In this document: piece by piece, positions 52,417-62,640 of the stretch
Layout: each line of letters opens with the position of its first letter
Numbering within the stretch: position 1 is the first letter of the stretch
Assembly: GCA_030762175.1 (NCBI GenBank)
Contig: CM060833.1
Span: 66,232,501 to 66,296,500, forward strand
Source: Metallyticus violacea
Taxonomy: Eukaryota; Arthropoda; Insecta; Mantodea; Metallyticidae
Reading direction: 5' to 3'
DNA: 64,000 nt
Program-made: the position numbers and the translations under genes
The notes under the pieces: generated by a model
What the model was told of the DNA's origin: nothing
The model's input: only the letters and a program-made list of their open reading frames with translations
Databases searched by the model: none

Positions 52417-53747
52417 AATATTTATATGTCCAAGTGTTACTTGGTACTTTCATTTGTGTCAATTGTATAGTACTTGTTCTGTGTTAGTTATTATGCCACT
52501 ACACAAATAGTTTTAAAGAACAGATTTTTATGTATGACACATATGCAAAAATGAATTTTTGCGGAAAAGTAGTAAGGTGGTTCACAAGAAAATATCCTGG
52601 CAATTGTGTTACTGAAACTGTTTACCCACTTATTAAAAAGTTAAGAGGTACAAGATCTCTGAATGACAAGAAATGTATTCTGAATTGCTATATTCTTACA
52701 TAAGAAAAATTAGATCAAATACACGAATTTGTATACAGGTGCTGGCAAAGTATTGCTTGTGAGGGACATCATTTTCAACATCTTTTATAACATAGGTTAG
52801 TGTCATTATATGCTTTCAGTAAGCATATCAACACTAACATAAAAATATTAACTTTATGTGCTTTGACTCAATCTCCCTTTTATTGGTGGCAACTGTATTT
52901 TCCTAGTGAGCACCTGCAGTCCATATCTGAAATAAACCTCAATGTAGATGCTATGATACTTTTATATTTTAAATATTTTTCTTAATGCATTTAAATGGGG
53001 TGAAGAGGGGTAAATATAATACACTTTGGAAAATTGGGTGATTTCAAGACTTTGGAAATAAATAATTGATTAAAAATAATTTTTATTAAACACTCAAAAA
53101 AAAAATTAAAAAGTTTTATTCTAATTAACTTAGGACTCATTGTTTAAACAAATGCCTTTTAAACACTGATTTCATGCTTGCCCATAAATTATATGTTATA
53201 CATTGAAATTTTTTAAGTTTTTTTCATAAACAATTCATTTTAATGAAAACTGGCCGTGATTATTTCACTGAACATCAAATTACTTGCAGACCAGCAGCTG
53301 CATGAATGTAAAATATAAATATATTTTGAATAAATACAGTCTGTAAAAATACAGAAGTTCAAGAAACTAGTGTATGTGGAAGCCAATTGGAAAAATAATA
53401 CAAGTCAAGTAAATGCTCATTCTTAACCAGCTAACTATATTATGAATACAACTCATGATGGCTTTGCATAATTATTTTTCCAATTAGAACCAAAGCAAGT
53501 TATAAGAGGAAGTTTTTATAATTTATATTATGTGCTCATCTACCTCTAATCCCATAAAACTAAAGCAAATAAAAGTACAGAATATTATAAAAATGAAAAA
53601 CATCTTTCATACTTTTCATTGATCAACATATATTATGGATCAATGTTTGTTTCTCCCATTCTGTCATCATTTTTATATTAACTTTAAATTTCTGAAAAAG
53701 GGTCTCAAGCTAACATAATTAAATTTTCTTGGTATACTTTTTTTTTT
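52417..53747. other. Intron of CAP-like gene, no feature seen
   Basis: AT-rich sequence between the two exons of the minus-strand gene. Confidence 0.45.
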
Positions 53748-54038
53748 ATACGTTTTATTTAAGGATGCTCTTTAATATCTCAGGTCATCAGCATTCCATT
53801 CAATTTTGGGCATGAAACGGCCGAAAAATTTTGCTCAGAGGCCTCTTCTTTCAGGCTTGAGGTTCTTTTTTGTGCCATAAATGTACGACATGGGACCCAC
53901 TGCTTTACTTCCCTTCCGATGGAAGCCATACTTAGGATTTTTACACCCAAAAAAATCCATCGATCCTGGCCGGGTTTGAACCTGCGACCTTGGGTTTAGA
54001 AGGCAAGTATGGTTACCACTACACCACCAGGACCGACT
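53748..54038 (-). mobile_element. SINE-A copy in CAP gene intron
   Basis: Full-length reverse copy: tail TACGTTTTATTTAAGGATGC at the left, tRNA-like head (complement of ACTACACCACCAGGACCGAC) at the right. TSD not clear. Confidence 0.92.
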
Positions 54039-54195
54039 ATAATGTGGTACATGAAAAAATGCTAAAGAGTACCAATGAATAACAACTTTAATTCTTTACT
54101 GAAATGCGATAATGTAAGATGCTTTGCAAAGTTATCTGTAATTAATTGCCTAATATTAATCTGGTTGTTTAAGGCAAGGGTTGTTTTTGACTTAC

Positions 54196-54290
54196 CACAG
54201 AGTCCTTGATAGTGTTGTGAAGGCCTGATACCTTGCTCAGTACATGACGGGCTTCCAGCTGTGTAAGGTGTGGAACCAATGATGTTACCT
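54196..54290 (-). CDS. Internal exon: end of a CAP/SCP domain (CRISP-like secreted protein)
   Basis: This 95-bp minus-strand exon is bounded by acceptor AATGTTTTTTGCAG and donor GTAAGTCA. It encodes GNIIGSTPYTAGSPSCTEQG, then IRPSQHYQGLC, completed by the next exon at a split Glu codon. CAP-superfamily proteins (CRISP, GLIPR1, CRISPLD, insect antigen-5) end their CAP domain with CNYxPxGNxxG, then PYxxGxPC, a spaced Cys and LC. The GNIIG, PYTAGSPSC and GLC pattern matches that, with the CNY part expected in the preceding exon. CAP proteins are secreted and disulfide-rich, with varied roles. The core HYTQxVW and GEN motifs are not found in the window, so the gene extends to the right beyond recognised sequence. 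Confidence 0.6.
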
Positions 54291-54687
54291 CTGCAAAAAA
54301 CATTGGTGATGAGCTGCATTATATAATCTGGCTTCCTTCAGAAAGACAGTATATAAGTTGTAATATATTCGGTAAGAGGAGGAAAATACTCTATATATAT
54401 ATATATATATAAATAATGGCTTGTGGGTAAGGAGCATGTCAGTTACATAATATCAACCTGTACACTTGTAGGTATAGAACTATGGTTATCATGGAATCCA
54501 TTTACAGCATAATGGGCATTTTACGTCAATATTTTTAAGAACAGTTAAAAATATCCAATGAAGTATAAGAGTATCTGGTTATGAATGAATTAAATATTTT
54601 AATACACTGATTTCAATTTGTGCTGACCCACGGAGATTTTCCTTTTATATTGTGTTAAAACTATACTACCTATAAAACATCATAAGT
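54291..54687. other. Intron of CAP-like gene, no feature seen
   Basis: AT-rich; a short TA run at 54392-54411. Confidence 0.4.
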
Positions 54688-55900
54688 GAGAAAATAAATT
54701 CAGATATAGGGTTAAAATTCCAAGTATATAAAACAAATTTATGCAGGAGGCTCTATGCCTCTTCGTCTATTATGATAGCTATGCTGAAACCAGGTTCCTT
54801 TGACATTAAATAATGAAATATATTACTTTGACTGATGTTGTCAAAGCTAAGAGCAAGTTATGTTTAGTAACGTTAAGTTTATGAATAAGTTGATCGCATC
54901 ATGCTCTGCTGAAACCAGGTTCCTTTGACATTGAGTAATGAAATGTATTACATTGAATTTTGTCAAAACTAAGAGCTAGTTATGTTTGCTTTAAGCTCTA
55001 TACATAGGGTTACCAACATCAGTATTTAAGCAGACATGTCCATTTTTTTTAAAAGTAGCTGTCTTATTACATTTTTGAAAATTATAATTTGTCAGCATTT
55101 TTCATATTAAAGTCTTCATTTTTTTCCAGAAAAATAAGCAAGAATTTGCAAAGGGATAGATACAAAAGATGGAATTAGCACATGGAATGTATTAGGAGAG
55201 AAAATGTTAACATCTTCAGATTCAGGTTATGGTAATCCTACATATAGGCATTTTTCAAGCATTTTATTTAATTCTCATACTTGTTTGTTCTATAGAGAAA
55301 ATAAATTCAGATATAGGGTTAAAATTCCAAGTATATAAAACAAATTTATGCAGGAGGCTCTATGCCTCTACGTCTATTATGATAGCTATGCTGAAACCAG
55401 GTTCCTTTGACATTAAATAATGAAATATATTACTTTGACTGATGTTGTCAAAGCTAAGAGCAAGTTATGTTTAGTAACGATAAGTTTATGAATAAGTTGA
55501 TCGTATCATGCTCTGCTGAAACCAGGTTCCTTTGACATTGAGTAATGAAATGTATTACATTGATTTTGTCAAAACTAAGAGCTAGTTATGTTTGCTTTAA
55601 GCTCTATACATAGGGTTACCAACATCAGTATTTAAGCAGACATGTCCATTTTTTTTAAAAGTAGCTGTCTTATTACATTTTTGAAAATTATAATTTGTCA
55701 GCATTTTTCATATTAAAGTCTTCATTTTTTTCCAGAAAAATAAGCAAGAATTTGCAAAGGGATAGATACAAAAGATGGAATTAGCACATGGAATGTATTA
55801 GGAGAGAAAATGTTAACATCTTCAGATTCAGGTTATGGTAATCCTACATATAGGCATTTTTTCAAGCATTTTATTTAATTCTCATACTTGTTTGTTCTAT
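54688..55900 (+). repeat. Recent 607-bp tandem duplication
   Basis: Units 54688-55294 and 55295-55900 differ at only about five to seven positions, for example TCTTCGTC/TCTACGTC and TAACGTTAAG/TAACGATAAG. Each unit contains an older internal duplication of about 88 bp (GCTGAAACCAGGTTCCTTTG blocks at 54784 and 54911, repeated in the second unit). No coding sequence; no transposon signature. Confidence 0.95.
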
Positions 55901-58134
55901 TTTTTGCTAGTTACTAATACTTTTATCATCAACAAACAGAATTACATTAGTCAAGTCATTAATTATTAGAACTAGATCATTAAAGCAAACAAAGTAAAGA
56001 ACCAAGAATAGAACCCTAAATGATTCTATGATTTATTAACCCCCCAAACTGAAATGAGAGAATGAGCATTGCAGTTACTGTTTATTTAACTCTTTGCTTT
56101 CTTTGATCTTGATATTGTACAAACAAATTTCATTATCTTTTTATTCCATAAAATTTTAATTTTTAAAAACAGGATGTCACGATTTACATAGTCAAATCAC
56201 ATAAAATACCTCCTACATGCATCATATTATTCATAGCTGATAATATTTGTTAGTATATGTTGCATTTTCTGTTGATATTCCTTTTCATAACTAACTGCTC
56301 ATTCAAAAGTACACCATTCCTTTCAAAATAAGAGTACAGCCTCTTATATATCACTTCCAAATTATTTTATTATGTTCTTAAGAGTAATGTGGACCAAGCT
56401 TTTTATTTTCTTCCACTCCCTTGTGGTAGGAAGGTTTAACAATTAAGTTTTATACAACACTTCCAAATTATTTTATAATGCTCACAAGATTAACGTGGAC
56501 TTTTTTTTTAAGGAAGGTTTAACAATTGAGTTTTAAACAAATCAGAAAGTACATTATATTGTAAGGATTCATTACGTAACTTAAAGGAACATGTAATTAA
56601 AGAAATTATATTAAATTTTTAATTGTGATTTATCATAACTTGTCAATTTTTTTTTTTTGTTTTTCAAAGAATTTTAAAATATGGAACTAATTTCTAAAGG
56701 TCTTGTGCAGTTTGCATTCAGAAAGTTCATTAGAAAATATGATATGAAGGATTTTTATAAATCTTCTGTATTTTTCGAAGTTAGATTTAGAATACTTGTT
56801 ACATATAGGGGGGGGGGGTTAGTGAGCGATCAGTCTGTAAAGTAAACGGAATTTTACAACTTGCATAATCCTTTTTGATTTTAAATAATGACATTCAAAA
56901 GTAGCAAAAGTGACCGAAAGAGAGGCGAAGTATTCGAAATTCTGTCAGTTCTGCATTACAAGAATTATGGAAGGTTGTAACCGCCACTACTTAGCGCATA
57001 CATGAAAGCTGCAATGCGCAAGACGAAAATCATCTGACGGTTTGCTTAGACCAATTAGAGTCACTTCCGGAACGTTGACACGTGATCTTCATGATTTTTA
57101 ACTTTTAAATGTGAAGTAACTTTATTTTGTGGTTGGTTCGAGTATTTCAAAGATGCTCTTAAAACTTCGGAATGCATATATTATTAGTGGTTTTAATATT
57201 AATTAATTATGACACTCTCAGCTGGAAAGCATGGTAAAATATGAACGGCATCGTCTTACAACTCCAGGTAAACATTTATACAAAGTTGCCTGATATGTAC
57301 ATAAACCCAATGCAGTCCAATGCTGAGCTGAAATGGAATGCATCTCTTCTGTGAAATAAGGTATAATATTAAAAATGTCGTATGTTAATGTATCATTGAA
57401 ATGTGTGCACATTTTCGATGCTTTTATGCCTAATTATAACATTTATATCGCATGAAGACACTAATGACCATTTTGAAACGAAAAAACGTTACAATATTAA
57501 CCTATTTTCATTACTGCTATACATGTGTCAACTGTTTTTATTGTACACTTAATTTATTGTTTGTGCAGTTTAATGAGTATAACCTACACCATCTCTTGAA
57601 TGTATTAGTTAGACCCGGGGTCTTTTTCAGCAAATATTGCTCTTTAAAAAAGCCTTGCCTCTGTCATGTTTGCTAAGGCAAGTGACAACTAACCACGAGG
57701 CCACGGATTCTAAGCAGACTTTGATTTCCCTCGTGTGTTGTCATTATTTATCCATTGGACGGTTATGTGAGTGAAGTGCTGATCGTTACTTTATAGAGTT
57801 AGCGGAGGCATTTGAGAGTTAGGAGAGAAGTGGGAAATAAGACTCAAGAAGGCCATGTCATGGTAAACATGCCCTCCTTGCATTGCATTCGGAGTTACTG
57901 ATTGTTCCAAGTAGGATTGTTATATTGCAAGTATAAATATGTACGTATTCAGAATAATATTTTAAGACGTGAAAAAAAATGTTTTAATAAGCTAGTCATG
58001 CAATTTTTTATATTTATTTATTTATTGATTAAATAATGATTTATAAGAGTATAGCACACTTTCTTCGTCATAGTGGTGACGCCTTGTTAGTGCGTTACAA
58101 GCAAGTGTGCTGTTTTTATCAGTTACGGAAGTTA
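55901..58134. other. Non-coding stretch with a CpG-richer, promoter-like patch
   Basis: AT-rich to about 56800, then more CpG. At 57048-57078 GACCAATTAGAG and CACTTCCGGAA look like CCAAT-type and ETS-type sites, but no start or exon can be assigned. A G run lies at 56809-56818. Confidence 0.35.
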
Positions 58135-58225
58135 CAAGGGTAACTTCCAAAAATGCATCGACCCTGGCCTAGAGACAAACATGGTTAACACTAGACCACT
58201 AGAACTGCTGGTGCGACTGTAATGA
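58135..58225 (-). mobile_element. SINE-A-related head fragment
   Basis: On the minus strand, CAGTTCTAGTGGTCTAGTGT TAACCATGTTTG is the tRNA-like start, followed by GGCCAGGGTCGATGCATTTT. The B-box region is deleted and the downstream body is not recognised. Confidence 0.55.
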
Positions 58226-58608
58226 GCCTAATAAGTTAATATCGATGAAAATATTGGTGGGGCAATTGGCGGAATGAAAGGAAGCCCTCTTTGACTACAA
58301 AGTCTGACAACTGGCAATGAGCTGAGGCCGATTCGATGGAAGATAACGGTGTGGTTACGTAAGCACTCGACCAGACCCGAGTATACTAGTATACGGGGTA
58401 GATATTGTGACGGAATCTACTCTTCATTTGTTCCTTAATATTGTGAAAGGGAGTAGAATAGACAAAACATGCTCGTTACTTAAGCTAATACGTAGACGAA
58501 AGCAATGTTTTCTATTTTTTTATCATCGCGACGTCTGTAGGTTGTGGACTGCATACTATTGGTGTAAGAGGGTTGAGGTATTCACCTTCTCAGGGTAAGG
58601 AAAAACTC

Positions 58609-58624
58609 GGGGGGGGGGGGGGGG
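58609..58624. repeat. Poly(G) run
   Basis: Sixteen G in a row. Confidence 0.9.
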
Positions 58625-58930
58625 ATTACCAGACAGCTTGCCCTGATTTCGGATTAGTAATCACAAACGCTAATGTTCTATTTTTTATTCTGTAACCTCA
58701 ATTTGATATTATGTAGAGTGAGATATGGGTTAATTTAGCAAGGTAGCAACACTTCAATAATTTAATAAAACATTAATTATATTAATCCGTTTTATCCCTT
58801 TTATTTTGAAGTGTCCTTGTAGCTATAATAATAAATTAATAAAAAACGCAGTAGCTCCGTCACTAAAATGTGCATAACATGCTGGTCCCCCTCACAATAG
58901 CAAAAATTAATGAATTATCCCACCTGCTTT

Positions 58931-59228
58931 GTCGGTCCTGGTGGTGTAGTGGTTACCATACTTGCCTCCTATACCCAAGACCGCGGGTTCGAACCCGGCC
59001 AGGATCGATGGATTTTTCCGGGCGTAAAAATCCTAAGTATGACTTTCTTCGGAAGGTGGGTCCCGTGTCGTACATTTACGGTACCTCAAGAACCTCAAGC
59101 CTGAAAGAGAGGCCTCTGAGCAAAATTTGTCGGCCGTTTCACGCCCTGAGTTGAATGGGACGCTGATGACCTGAGATGTTAAAGAGCGTCCATAAATCAA
59201 TCAATCAAAAAAAAAAAAACAAAAAAAA
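58931..59228 (+). mobile_element. SINE-A copy, best preserved, 12-bp TSD
   Basis: GTCGGTCCTGGTGGTGTAGT is the A-box region and GCGGGTTCGAACCCGGCC a perfect B box and T arm. The body keeps its CpGs (TCGGCCGTTTCACGCCCTGA). Tail ATAAATCAATC then A-rich. CCCACCTGCTTT at 58919-58930 and 59229-59240 is an exact TSD. Confidence 0.96.
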
Positions 59229-59240
59229 CCCACCTGCTTT

Positions 59241-60756
59241 TTCACCTAATTTGGTTTCATAAGACTTCCACCTTTTACACATGTAAAAAAACAAATAAAA
59301 TAAAAATCTCAAAGATATTCGAGATGAAACTAAAGATTTTATTTGCAGGCTTTAAATTATTTGACCTTCGTATAAAGGCTTTGTAACATTTAGACAAAGC
59401 CCATTGGGAAGAGTAGTTAAAAAATGAAAACATGTTTGAAAGCGTTAATTCCCAGAAAATTTAGTTTATCCTCGTGTTTAACAGCGTTTCAGAAACTACA
59501 TCCACATCCTGTGAAATTTCCCAGAAACTGAAAGGAACGTTTTACTGAATATTTTGTTTATATCAAATGTAAAAATGCAGAAAATGTCCTGAAATATAAA
59601 CTGATACTAATATGTACTTCCCTTTCTGTTTGAATTGCCTCAATTGAAGTCCTATTGTTGAGTGCAATAGGCATCAAGTTACTTCTATGAGCAGTAAATT
59701 TCCGCAGTGCAGGTGAAATATAGTTTAAAACTCCGGGAACAGTTGCTGTAGTATTCAGCTGTATAACAAAAGCGAACGTGTTTCCCTGAGGCAACGCTGC
59801 TCTCGACAGACAAGTATGCAAGACTTCCTCTTTCCAAGATATGTTTCATTTCCATATTCCGATGTAACATGTTCAAGATCTCTTCCCGAAGTTTTTCTTT
59901 TTCCTTCATGTCTTTTGCTTGACTTTGAGGAGTGGAACGACAAGAAATGTTGAAACAAGATTTTCCGCCGTCTATAAACGAGAGGGATGAAATGTTGGCG
60001 TGTGCAGGAGTCATCAAACTGGTTTGATAAAGTAAATGTTTTGTCTGCTAGGATTTCATCATAAACGTCATTTAATGGACTGGATAGGAGTAAATATAAA
60101 CGTTCAGATTATCGCTAAGAAAGAGACGATAAACGCTTTTATTTCCTCAAATTAGAACTTTATTGATTTAATTAGTTTTTTTTTTTTTTAGTTCAAATTC
60201 ATTTTTAATTTTCGTTCATTTTGTTTCGAGCCGATCATTTGTGTTCGCTTTAACTGTAATTGAAATTGAAACGCTACATGACGTGCACTTATTGTGGGAC
60301 TGCCTTTAGATGTATGGCCGCTTTCATTGCTTTTTAACTACAAACTGACTCAATGTGACGCGGGTTTGGAGTAGGGAGAATGTTTTTGCCTTCACGACAT
60401 GCACAGGGAATCTAACCCAGGAACTACAGAATTCCACTTTGAGCAATTATTCGCCGAGCCAACATGTTCAATGATGTCTTTTATAATTTTATATTGGCTA
60501 TTCACCTTATACTTTCAGAATTATTCCATTTTGTATTTTCTTACCCTTTCATTTCTCCAAACATCATATTGTTCAAATTGCTACTTCTAAAAATCACAAA
60601 ATATACCGATGTAGGAAAAATACTGCCTCTATCACGGTGATGGAGGATATTCCACTAACAAAAACACGACAAGGTCAATAGTTACGGTAAGATATGGGGA
60701 AAGAACTATGATCAGTTCTAAGCCAATTGTGTATGTTAATGCAATGTCCGTATGCA

Positions 60757-60804
<48 letters not shown>

Positions 60805-60904
60805 TCACCAATTCCTTTTAATAAGTGCACGACCCCAATGTTGTCACCCAGTTTGTTAAAAACTCCTACTTAGCCTAGTATCATGAAAGAGAGAAGGTTT
60901 CAGG
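59241..60904. other. Non-coding or unassigned stretch
   Basis: A minus-strand frame at 59685-60017 contains a Lys/Glu-rich run (KDMKEKEKLREEILNMLHRN) that could be coding, but no splice sites or family match support it. TTA repeat at 60758-60803. Confidence 0.35.
60758..60803. repeat. TTA trinucleotide microsatellite
   Basis: About 15 units. Confidence 0.95.
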
Positions 60905-60911
60905 AATAACA

Positions 60912-61032
60912 CTTCAATGGCAAGAAGCCAGCTTCTTGCCATTGAAGAACTTGCAGTAGTTCGAAATATAGCAGTTTCAAGTGTGACTCTTTCTCTGTGT
61001 TTTATCTTTATCTACTTTTATTATTAGTGTTA

Positions 61033-61081
<49 letters not shown>

Positions 61082-61270
61082 AAATATAATATAAAAGAAA
61101 AATAAAAATAAAGTAACACTGTTAACACTGTAACAAATTAACAGTAATTATAATAGTAGTAAAGGATAAAACATTAAGAAAAAGTCACACTTGAGATCGC
61201 TATATTTCGGACTCGTGGAGTCCTCCTATGTCACTTGTCTTCTTGCAATAGAAGGACTCCACGAGTCCGA
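60912..61270. mobile_element. Fold-back element with two nested perfect hairpins
   Basis: Outer arms 60960-61037 and 61139-61209 are imperfect reverse complements around a TA repeat (61036-61079). At the left outer end is a perfect 17-bp hairpin (60912-60928 with 60931-60947). At the right outer end is a perfect 18-bp hairpin (61207-61224 with 61253-61270). Next to each outer hairpin lies CGAAATATAGC preceded by a small stem, resembling the stem II/GAAA part of a hammerhead. No coding sequence. It is possibly a second type of ribozyme-bearing PLE end. Confidence 0.6.
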
Positions 61271-61271
61271 A

Positions 61272-61300
61272 CTATTATTATTATTATTATTATTATTATT
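61272..61300. repeat. TAT/ATT microsatellite
   Basis: About nine units. Confidence 0.9.
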
Positions 61301-61479
61301 GGTTAAAAGTTATTTTGAGTAAGGAAGATAAATTGTACACCCGGTAAAAGCAATGAAGGCATTTCCTTACATTTTGGTTATATATAGACAACAACCGAAA
61401 TATTTTTCTGTTGCATAAACAGTAACTCCAACATTACTTTACACCACCTCGATATTTGAGTCATTAGCCGCGTGACAGA

Positions 61480-62640
61480 CGTTCAACCTGTATCTAACCT
61501 CCATCCAAGTGTTTGGCAACATACTACAGCATAGATAAAGACTATCACATACTGCCGATAGTTAAACTTTAGTCCTGACAAACCCCACAGGATAAAACCA
61601 AATGGAATAATATCCAGGTATCTAGACGGGTGGCCAAGCGTTAGGTTAAGCATCTCTCCAAGTTCAGCGTCCTGGAAATGTTTGATCAGAAACGTTCTCA
61701 TCACCCGCGTAAGGCTACGTGCCCCGTCTTGTTGAAAAATTATACACTTTGAAGTAGCCGAGGTAGAACATACTCTTGCAATCGTCGATCCTGATGGTGT
61801 AGTGGTAACCATACTTGCCTTCTAAACCCAAGATTGCGGGTTCAAACCCAGCCAGGGTCAATGGATTTTTTTCGGGGCGTAAAAATCCTAAGTATGGCTT
61901 CCTTCGGAAGGGAAGTAAAGCCGTGGGTCCCGTGTCGTACATTTACGGCACGAAAAAGAACCTCAAGCCTGAAAGAAGAGGCCTCTGAGCAAAATTTGTC
62001 GGTCGTTTCACGCCCTGAAATGAATGGGACGCTGATGACCTGAAATGTTAAAGAGCGTCCGTAAATAAACAAATAAAAAATACTCTTACAATACGTCCGG
62101 GTATGTGATTGCATTTACAGTACGTTTGGCGATGAAGCGGCCAAAGACATTGTCCCTCATAGTGCACACCACACATTCACTTTGGATAAATAACTTTGGT
62201 TCTTGCATAACACTTGGGGATTTTCTGGTCCCCATATTCGACAATTGTGTTTTTGCATATTCCTGAAAATGTGGAATGTTGCCTCATCCGAGAAACAGAT
62301 TCTATCGAGGAATGCTCGTTTTCATCAATTTTAGCTCGAGTTTCCGTCGTGATTTGTCCAGGTTTGGTTTCCTGGCGAAGTTGCACTTTGTAGACTCGTA
62401 GACACATCCTTTTATGCAGGATAACCTCGCAACTATCTCCTTACACGTCTTACTGATTGAGAAGGTCTTAGACAACCACATCAGAAACTTTGCATTTGGC
62501 ATTCTTACCCGAAATGGAAAGCAGACCTCTCATTTCCCGCAGGTACCATTTCATGATTGAAATTTTTATCTTGGAATAGTATCTGTAAACCTTAGCTGAT
62601 ACTCTCATCGAAAATGACATACTCCTTTGACGTACTTCGG
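61480..62640 (-). pseudogene. IS630-like transposase remnant split by SINE-A
   Basis: On the minus strand, LRVYKVQLRQETKPGQ and an ENEHSSIE stretch are followed in another frame by the first DDE segment (ATFHIFRNMQKHNCRIWGPE, then NPQV and SKVNVWCAL). After the inserted SINE-A comes CIIFQQDGARSLTRVMRTFL with the second Asp. The third site, expected as NPLDFFLWG, reads IPFGFILWG, so its acidic residue is gone. The order and motifs match the other two IS630-like elements here. Frameshifts, the SINE and the active-site change make it dead. Terminal repeats were not located. Confidence 0.82.
61783..62079 (+). mobile_element. SINE-A copy nested in transposase, 13-bp TSD
   Basis: Full length: CGTCGATCCTGATGGTGTAG head, GCGGGTTCAAACCC B box, CGTAAATAAACAAATAAAA tail. 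ATACTCTTGCAAT (61770-61782) and ATACTCTTACAAT (62080-62092) are a TSD with one change. Confidence 0.95.

Noticed and set aside
54688..55900. LTR pair of a retrotransposon
   Set aside because: The two 607-bp units are directly adjacent with nothing between them and lack TG...CA ends, so this is a tandem duplication.
57218..57412. Minus-strand ORF as a first exon of the CAP-like gene
   Set aside because: No signal peptide, no donor in the right phase and no CAP motif.
59685..60017. Minus-strand 110-residue ORF with KEKEKLREEILNML
   Set aside because: The Lys/Glu-rich run is suggestive, but no donor or acceptor and no family match; left unassigned.
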